From an uncultured Ruminococcus sp. (GTDB taxonomy: Bacteria; Bacillota; Clostridia; Oscillospirales; Ruminococcaceae), in the NCBI GenBank assembly GCA_937898375.1, contig CALEJX010000151.1:1-9257 (forward strand): a stretch of 9,257 nucleotides of DNA. Direction: 5' to 3'. Shown here piece after piece: positions 4,796 through 9,257 of this stretch (its first letter is position 1; each line of letters opens with the position of its first letter). The position numbers were made by a program, and so were the translations under genes. The notes beneath the pieces are model-generated. The model saw only the letters and a list, made by a program, of their open reading frames with translations, did not search any database and had not been told where the DNA came from.

Positions 4796-7132
4796 TTATT
4801 CGTAATCGCTTTTGAGTATGCTTCTCTTGTGCTTTTTCTCCTCATAGAGAAGTATATCAGCATGGCTGAGAAGCTCGCCTATCTCAAGTGTGGCACTGCA
4901 CATGAACGGATAAACGCCTACGCTCGTGTGGATAATATACGGTTTGTCAGCGGCATATTTAAGATTATATTCTCTTGTTACCGCTTCGATATGGTTTCTC
5001 AGTGACGGGATATCTATGGCATTGTCAAGAAAAGCACACACAACGAACTCGTCGCCGCCGATACGTCCAACTATCTCAGCCTCACCGAAAGAGTCTTTTA
5101 ATATCTTTGCCGCAGAGCGTATTGCAAAATCGCCCTCCTCGTGACCAAACCTGTCATTTATGGTCTTAAGGCAGTCAAGGTCAGCAAACACCATGATAGC
5201 CTTTGCACCCTCGTTTTTATCATTGCTAAGCTTTTTACGAAGCTCCTCGAAAAAACCACGGCGATTGTAGCAATCTGTGAGAGCGTCTTGTCTTGAAAGG
5301 TCACGAAGAAGCTCGTTGTTCTCCTTGATCTCGATAAGACTCTTTTGAAGCTGCTTTTGTGTCACAGCCTGCTGTTTCATCAGGGTGATTATCTTAAGCG
5401 CCGCACAAAGCTGAACTGAAACTGATTGTAGATAATTGAAATACTCATGCTTTATCTCGCACATAAGTATGCCGTAATGCTCCTCGTTTGAAAACAGTGG
5501 CGATACAACAAGAGTATAACGTCTGTCAGTTGGCAGATACTTGTTTGAAAGCAGCTCAGTATACTTCACAGCCTGTTCCTCAGGCGGAAGCTGGATAGCG
5601 TTAGAGCCGTTGTGATATGCTTTCAGATACATATACTCAGGTGGCTGCCACTTGTCTGTGCTAAGATGAACAAGGGCAGGTTCAAAGCTGAACAGATAGC
5701 TTGACTCCATATGAAGTCTTGTGAGCTTATCCACAACAGTTTCATACGCCCTGTCGTCATAGGCTTCAAACACAAGCATATCTCTTGTGATAGAATTCGT
5801 CTGCCATGCAAGAAACTCGTTATCATCAAGCTTTTCCTTGCAATAGTTTGCATTGCGCTCAGCAAGTATCTTGTATATCTGTATGAAAGTCTGATTGAGC
5901 TTTAAATGCTCCTCCAAATTGTCAAAACGTGAGATAAGCATTTGCTGGATATACTCCACGGAAGCATAAAGCACATCAACGCTTACAAAGCTGAAAAACT
6001 GTTCGCTTGCAAGGTGTGTGAACATTTCAAGTATCTTGTCTTTCATGGCTTCATCGTCAAGATTTTCCTCATGAGCGTAATCGTCAAGAGCAAATATTAT
6101 CCTAACGAAATCCTCACGCATTTTCGCAGTAGTCTCACTTGCGCTATATTTGTTGAACAAAAACTGTCCCATTCTGTTTGCAAAAGCAGACGGGTCGTTT
6201 GCAATGCTCTCAAATGGTATTGTCTTTATCTTTGAATTGCCCTGACAGCCGCAGGAATTTCTTCTTACCATTTCCGACGGTATCTTATCATTGTCGATAG
6301 TCTTGTTTATAACATAGTTCACAGCCTCTTGAACAGCATGATAGCCAAGCTCAGAAGGGTCAGCTTTGACAGTTGTCAGGTGCGGATTAAGTTCCTCTGC
6401 CACAGGGTCGTCATCAAAACCTGTCACGAGGATATCCTTGCCGGGGCGGATTCCACGCTCTTCCATAGCCTTATAGCCTGCTATCGCCATTTGGTCGTTT
6501 GCAAAAACGATAGCTTCAATGTCGGGGTTATCGTCGATGAGCTTTCCAACTTCATCAACGCAGAATTTTGAAAAGTTTCCGTATACAACACGCTTTTCAT
6601 CATAGGCAATGCCGTTTTCTTTAAGCGTTTCCTTGTACACGTCAAGTCTTTCGAGAGCGTCATCGCTTGTTTTAGGTCCGCTCATCATGCCTATCTTTTT
6701 ACAGCCATGGACCTTTATAAGATGTTCTATAGCCTCTTTCATGCCCGTTCTGTTGTCGAGCATGATACAAGGATAGCCGTCGATATGGGCTGTTATGGTT
6801 ATAACAGGCGTGCCTGCGAATTTTTTCAAAAACTGAGCCTTATGCTCGTTGTCAAGATATGTTCCAAGCGTGCCGATAAGCACAAGCAGAACGTCGAACT
6901 TATTTGCCGCCGCCATATCGAACATAGTGTTATACTGATACTCATACACTGTTCTCAGCTTGTCGGCATAAATGCCGTCTATATATCTGCCCGGAAAGAT
7001 AACGAGGTCGGCGTCACACTGCTCTGCACCTATCATTGCGCCCTCTGCAACGGCGTCGTCAAAATCATCTTCAAGGTGGCTCACCAAAAGTCCTATTTTT
7101 ATACGTCTGCGTTTAGCAGTATCATTCATCAT
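4796..7132 (-). CDS. Soluble diguanylate cyclase with LacI/PBP1-type ligand-binding input domain
   Basis: The predicted product makes cyclic-di-GMP from two GTP. Residues about 11-297 form a LacI/periplasmic-binding-protein type 1 fold, including VFANDQMAIAGYKAMEERGI, VTGFDDDPVAEELNPHLTTV and the closing RRNSCGCQG. There is no helix-turn-helix in front, no signal peptide and no membrane segment, so it should sense a ligand inside the cell. Residues about 320-585 are an unassigned, GAF-like regulatory region, then a coiled coil (about 586-612). The GGDEF domain (about 613-775) has DALTDCYNRRGFF, the metal-binding FADLDCLKTINDRFGHEEGD and an intact GGDEF at 693-697. The RxxD inhibitory site expected upstream of GGDEF is absent (GEAE instead). 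The ATG at 7132-7130 is chosen because GGAGG lies 8 nt upstream; GTG at 7135 and ATG at 7129 are alternatives. It follows the EAL gene by 44 bp. The sensed ligand is unknown. Confidence 0.9.
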   Translation of the reverse strand: MMNDTAKRRRIKIGLLVSHLEDDFDDAVAEGAMIGAEQCDADLVIFPGRYIDGIYADKLRTVYEYQYNTMFDMAAANKFDVLLVLIGTLGTYLDNEHKAQFLKKFAGTPVITITAHIDGYPCIMLDNRTGMKEAIEHLIKVHGCKKIGMMSGPKTSDDALERLDVYKETLKENGIAYDEKRVVYGNFSKFCVDEVGKLIDDNPDIEAIVFANDQMAIAGYKAMEERGIRPGKDILVTGFDDDPVAEELNPHLTTVKADPSELGYHAVQEAVNYVINKTIDNDKIPSEMVRRNSCGCQGNSKIKTIPFESIANDPSAFANRMGQFLFNKYSASETTAKMREDFVRIIFALDDYAHEENLDDEAMKDKILEMFTHLASEQFFSFVSVDVLYASVEYIQQMLISRFDNLEEHLKLNQTFIQIYKILAERNANYCKEKLDDNEFLAWQTNSITRDMLVFEAYDDRAYETVVDKLTRLHMESSYLFSFEPALVHLSTDKWQPPEYMYLKAYHNGSNAIQLPPEEQAVKYTELLSNKYLPTDRRYTLVVSPLFSNEEHYGILMCEIKHEYFNYLQSVSVQLCAALKIITLMKQQAVTQKQLQKSLIEIKENNELLRDLSRQDALTDCYNRRGFFEELRKKLSNDKNEGAKAIMVFADLDCLKTINDRFGHEEGDFAIRSAAKILKDSFGEAEIVGRIGGDEFVVCAFLDNAIDIPSLRNHIEAVTREYNLKYAADKPYIIHTSVGVYPFMCSATLEIGELLSHADILLYEEKKHKRSILKSDYE

Positions 7133-7152
7133 CACATGATCCTCCGTACAAA

Positions 7153-7166
7153 GCAGCTTATGCTGC
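7153..7166 (-). other. Short intergenic hairpin between the EAL and GGDEF genes
   Basis: GCAGC-ATAA-GCTGC forms a 5-bp stem in the 44-bp gap, followed by only three T residues. It is too weak to call a terminator. It may mark RNA processing or modulate translation of the downstream gene. Confidence 0.35.
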
Positions 7167-7176
7167 CCTAAAAGAT

Positions 7177-9257
7177 TTAGTCGTTTATCTTGATATTTTT
7201 CTTACAGCCGGCAATTGAAAGCGTGCCCTCCGGACTTCCAAGACCCCAGCCGTCGCCTGTAAGGAACATTATATCGAACATACAGCTCTGCGCCGTCACA
7301 TTTCCCCTGCCTGTTTTATCTCCAACGCCTGAAACAGAGCCGCCCTCACAATAGAGAGTGAAAACAGTGTTTTCAAGCTCACAATCTACTTCGCCGTCTC
7401 TTGTTCCGACGCAGTTGAGCGTTCTGCCCTTCATTGACACATTGAGCCTGCCGTCATTGATACGGATCTTTCCTGTTCCGCCGTTTGTGACACCCACTGC
7501 CGTAAGATTGTTTCCAGACAGCACACAGCTCATTCTGTAGTCTGAAATACTTATATCTGCGCTGCCCTTTACAGCACCCACGCCCACTGACATTCCTGCC
7601 GCAAGTTTCAGCCTACAGCCGCAGTTTGATATGCTTATATCGGCGTCGCCGTCTGTAGCGCCAATGCCAACGCTCTTATCGCCGCTGCAAGTCACTGACA
7701 CATCTCCCCCTGCGATCACTATGCCCTCTCTGCAGCTTCCGCCGCCTATACCAACGCATTCGTCGCCGTTTGCAGTTATATCAAGAGCGCCTGTCATTGC
7801 GGCTGTTATCCTGCCGCATGACTGCTTGCTGTCAGTGCCTATGGCATAGCAATCCTGCGACTCTGACTTGACGATAAGATCGCCCGAACCTGCAAGTTCC
7901 AAAGACGACCCCTCAGGCACAAAGATACCTCTGTTTTCTATGTGGTTGTCGCCGCTGCACACCATTTTCACTCTTGAGCCTGCGCCAAGCTTTATAACAG
8001 GTGCATCCTCCCCCGTGGTGAGCCATGCGTTTTTCATATGAATAACGCAATCAACGCCGTTTCCAACTGTCACAGACAGCGGCACAACCGAATTGCCCTC
8101 GCTCTTTCCTGCAAGGGTGAACGTGCCTGCGCCAAGGAATATATCAGAATAGCTCTTTTTATCCATTTCAGCCAAGTCGATGATCTCATTGTCCTCAGCG
8201 TGATAGACCTTTTTGCTGTTATCCCCTGCTTCAAGGCTGAAAGCCACTATCTCCTCACGGATATTCTCTGAAATATCGTGGATAAGCACAGGCTTCGGCT
8301 TTGAAACATAGTAGCCTTGTATAAGGTCAACGCCGAAATCTATCATTGTTTTAAGCTCAGCACTTGTTTCAACGCCCTCTGCAAGTGCTGTATATCCGCT
8401 TGAGTGGAAATACTCCACCATTTTTGAAACTATCTTCTGAGTTTTAGGATTTGTGTCAATGCCTGATATGAGCGAGCGGTCTATCTTTACCACCTCAGGG
8501 TCATATCTCAGAAGATTTGATGTATTTGAATAGCCCGTGCCATAATCGTCAATGGCAAGGCTCATGTTATTCTTTTCAAGACGCACCCTTATTCTTTCAA
8601 GGTCGTCCTCGCTTATCTCCGTCTGCTCTGTCATTTCGATAACGACCTTTTCCAGAAGCTCGCCGTAATCGTTGACGATAGCATAAAAGTCCTTATCGTC
8701 AAGAACATGGGAGGATATCGAGTTTATATACAGCCTGCGGTTTTCAAAATCAGACTGATGCTTGCTGAGATATTTAAGGGTATTTTTCAGGGTAGCTTTT
8801 TCAATATCATAAAGTCTGCCGAAATTCTTTGCACAGTCAAGTATCTGGATCGGATTAAGTGCTACATTGCCCTTTGTTCTCATAAGGGCTTCATAAGCGA
8901 CTATCTCGCCTGTTGAAGCGCTGACGATAGGCTGAAAATGGTATGTAAACAGATTTTTGTCAAGAAGCTCTGAAAAAGCCCTGATGTTCTCGATATCGCT
9001 TTTCTGCTTTGCATATTTTTCAGGGTCAAAACAGCAAGTGCTGCCTGCGCCCTTTGCCTTAGCCTCATAAAGCGCAAAACCTGCTGCGTGCATGAGCCTT
9101 GCAGGCACTTCAAAGCCGCTGCTTATACCTGCCGTCACTGTCATTGAGTGTCTTGCCGATGATCTTACGCCGAACTCGTCAGGCAGGTGACACTCTTTCA
9201 CCGCCTTGCGGATAGCCTCGGCAAAGTCCTCAGGTTCTCCCTCAAAGTGTGGAACAT
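7177..9257 (-). CDS. GGDEF(tail)-EAL cyclic-di-GMP phosphodiesterase with C-terminal beta-solenoid repeats; 5' end outside window
   Basis: The EAL domain would hydrolyse cyclic-di-GMP to pGpG. The frame is open to the right edge, so 692 C-terminal residues are visible; the GTG at 9201 is internal, not a start. Residues 1-75 are the end of a GGDEF domain (SMTVTAGIS, then LMHAAGFALYEAKAKG). The usual AD of its last helix is AG here. The EAL domain (about 95-325) keeps its catalytic set: EALMR (E122), N178, the EMTE segment (E207), DDYGTG (D236, D237), VVKID (K257), AEGVE (E293) and QGY (Q313). From about residue 380 to the end, Gly/Ser/Asp-rich strands form a solenoid. Its repeated IG/VG glycine falls at 473, 504, 532, 560, 588, 617, 645 and 673. 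This tail resembles carbohydrate-binding or adhesin-like beta-helices of gut Firmicutes, an odd partner for EAL. The gene is the first visible in an operon with the cyclase. Confidence 0.88.
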   Translation of the reverse strand, partial: VPHFEGEPEDFAEAIRKAVKECHLPDEFGVRSSARHSMTVTAGISSGFEVPARLMHAAGFALYEAKAKGAGSTCCFDPEKYAKQKSDIENIRAFSELLDKNLFTYHFQPIVSASTGEIVAYEALMRTKGNVALNPIQILDCAKNFGRLYDIEKATLKNTLKYLSKHQSDFENRRLYINSISSHVLDDKDFYAIVNDYGELLEKVVIEMTEQTEISEDDLERIRVRLEKNNMSLAIDDYGTGYSNTSNLLRYDPEVVKIDRSLISGIDTNPKTQKIVSKMVEYFHSSGYTALAEGVETSAELKTMIDFGVDLIQGYYVSKPKPVLIHDISENIREEIVAFSLEAGDNSKKVYHAEDNEIIDLAEMDKKSYSDIFLGAGTFTLAGKSEGNSVVPLSVTVGNGVDCVIHMKNAWLTTGEDAPVIKLGAGSRVKMVCSGDNHIENRGIFVPEGSSLELAGSGDLIVKSESQDCYAIGTDSKQSCGRITAAMTGALDITANGDECVGIGGGSCREGIVIAGGDVSVTCSGDKSVGIGATDGDADISISNCGCRLKLAAGMSVGVGAVKGSADISISDYRMSCVLSGNNLTAVGVTNGGTGKIRINDGRLNVSMKGRTLNCVGTRDGEVDCELENTVFTLYCEGGSVSGVGDKTGRGNVTAQSCMFDIMFLTGDGWGLGSPEGTLSIAGCKKNIKIND
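7180..7850 (-). repeat. Eight-unit, about 28-residue beta-solenoid protein repeat
   Basis: Within the EAL protein, each unit carries a V/I-G-I/V-G turn followed by a D/S-I-S-I or equivalent strand and a second strand ending in SG/NG. The spacings between successive landmark glycines are 31, 28, 28, 28, 29, 28 and 28 residues, about 84 bp each. DNA copies have diverged, so this is an old protein repeat, not a recent tandem duplication. The arm contains roughly a dozen cysteines. Confidence 0.8.

Noticed and set aside
7180..7850. CRISPR array or DNA tandem repeat, because of the 84-bp periodicity
   Set aside because: The period is seen only at protein level. The DNA units differ widely and there are no identical repeats with unique spacers.
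9199..9201. GTG at 9201 as the start of the EAL gene
   Set aside because: The same frame stays open to the window edge, and residues on both sides of it belong to one GGDEF domain tail, so it is an internal valine.

Overview
The window comes from a mid-GC Gram-positive anaerobe, most likely a Ruminococcus-like gut clostridium (Oscillospiraceae). This rests on the protein style, the AGGAGG-type ribosome binding sites, near-consensus sigma-A promoters, short rho-independent terminators and the pairing of a LacI-type sensor with a GGDEF domain. The genus is inference; no marker gene is present. Every gene I can support lies on the minus strand, so transcription runs from the right edge to the left edge. 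No tRNA, rRNA, CRISPR array, insertion sequence or prophage gene was seen.

Right part (4796-9257): a two-gene cyclic-di-GMP operon. The upstream gene is cut by the right edge. It encodes the tail of a GGDEF domain, a complete EAL phosphodiesterase domain and an unusual C-terminal beta-solenoid of eight coils with a period of about 28 residues. After 44 bp comes a diguanylate cyclase whose input domain is a LacI/periplasmic-binding-protein fold with no DNA-binding domain and no membrane segment. A strong terminator (4752-4788) ends this unit.

Middle (3245-4747): hflX, a ribosome-splitting GTPase, as a single-gene unit. Its promoter matches TTGACA-17-TATAAT and carries an 18-bp palindrome over the spacer and -10 box. 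Its 205-nt leader contains an 11-codon upstream ORF, an intrinsic terminator before the start codon and a competing antiterminator pairing. This looks like transcription attenuation controlled by ribosome behaviour.

Left part (1-3198): aromatic amino acid biosynthesis. A consensus promoter drives a 36-codon leader peptide in which 11 of 18 consecutive residues are Phe, Tyr or Trp. An antiterminator/terminator pair follows, and then a type I-beta DAHP synthase (aroF). This is a textbook-style amino-acid attenuator not made from a T-box. After the aroF terminator a second strong promoter drives a LURP-one-related (LOR) gene, aroB (3-dehydroquinate synthase) and the start of aroA (EPSP synthase). 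The 5' end of the LOR gene looks frameshifted: the only good ribosome binding site and start codon are one base out of frame with the conserved protein.

The two attenuators, the frameshifted LOR gene and the EAL-solenoid fusion are the items most worth following up.
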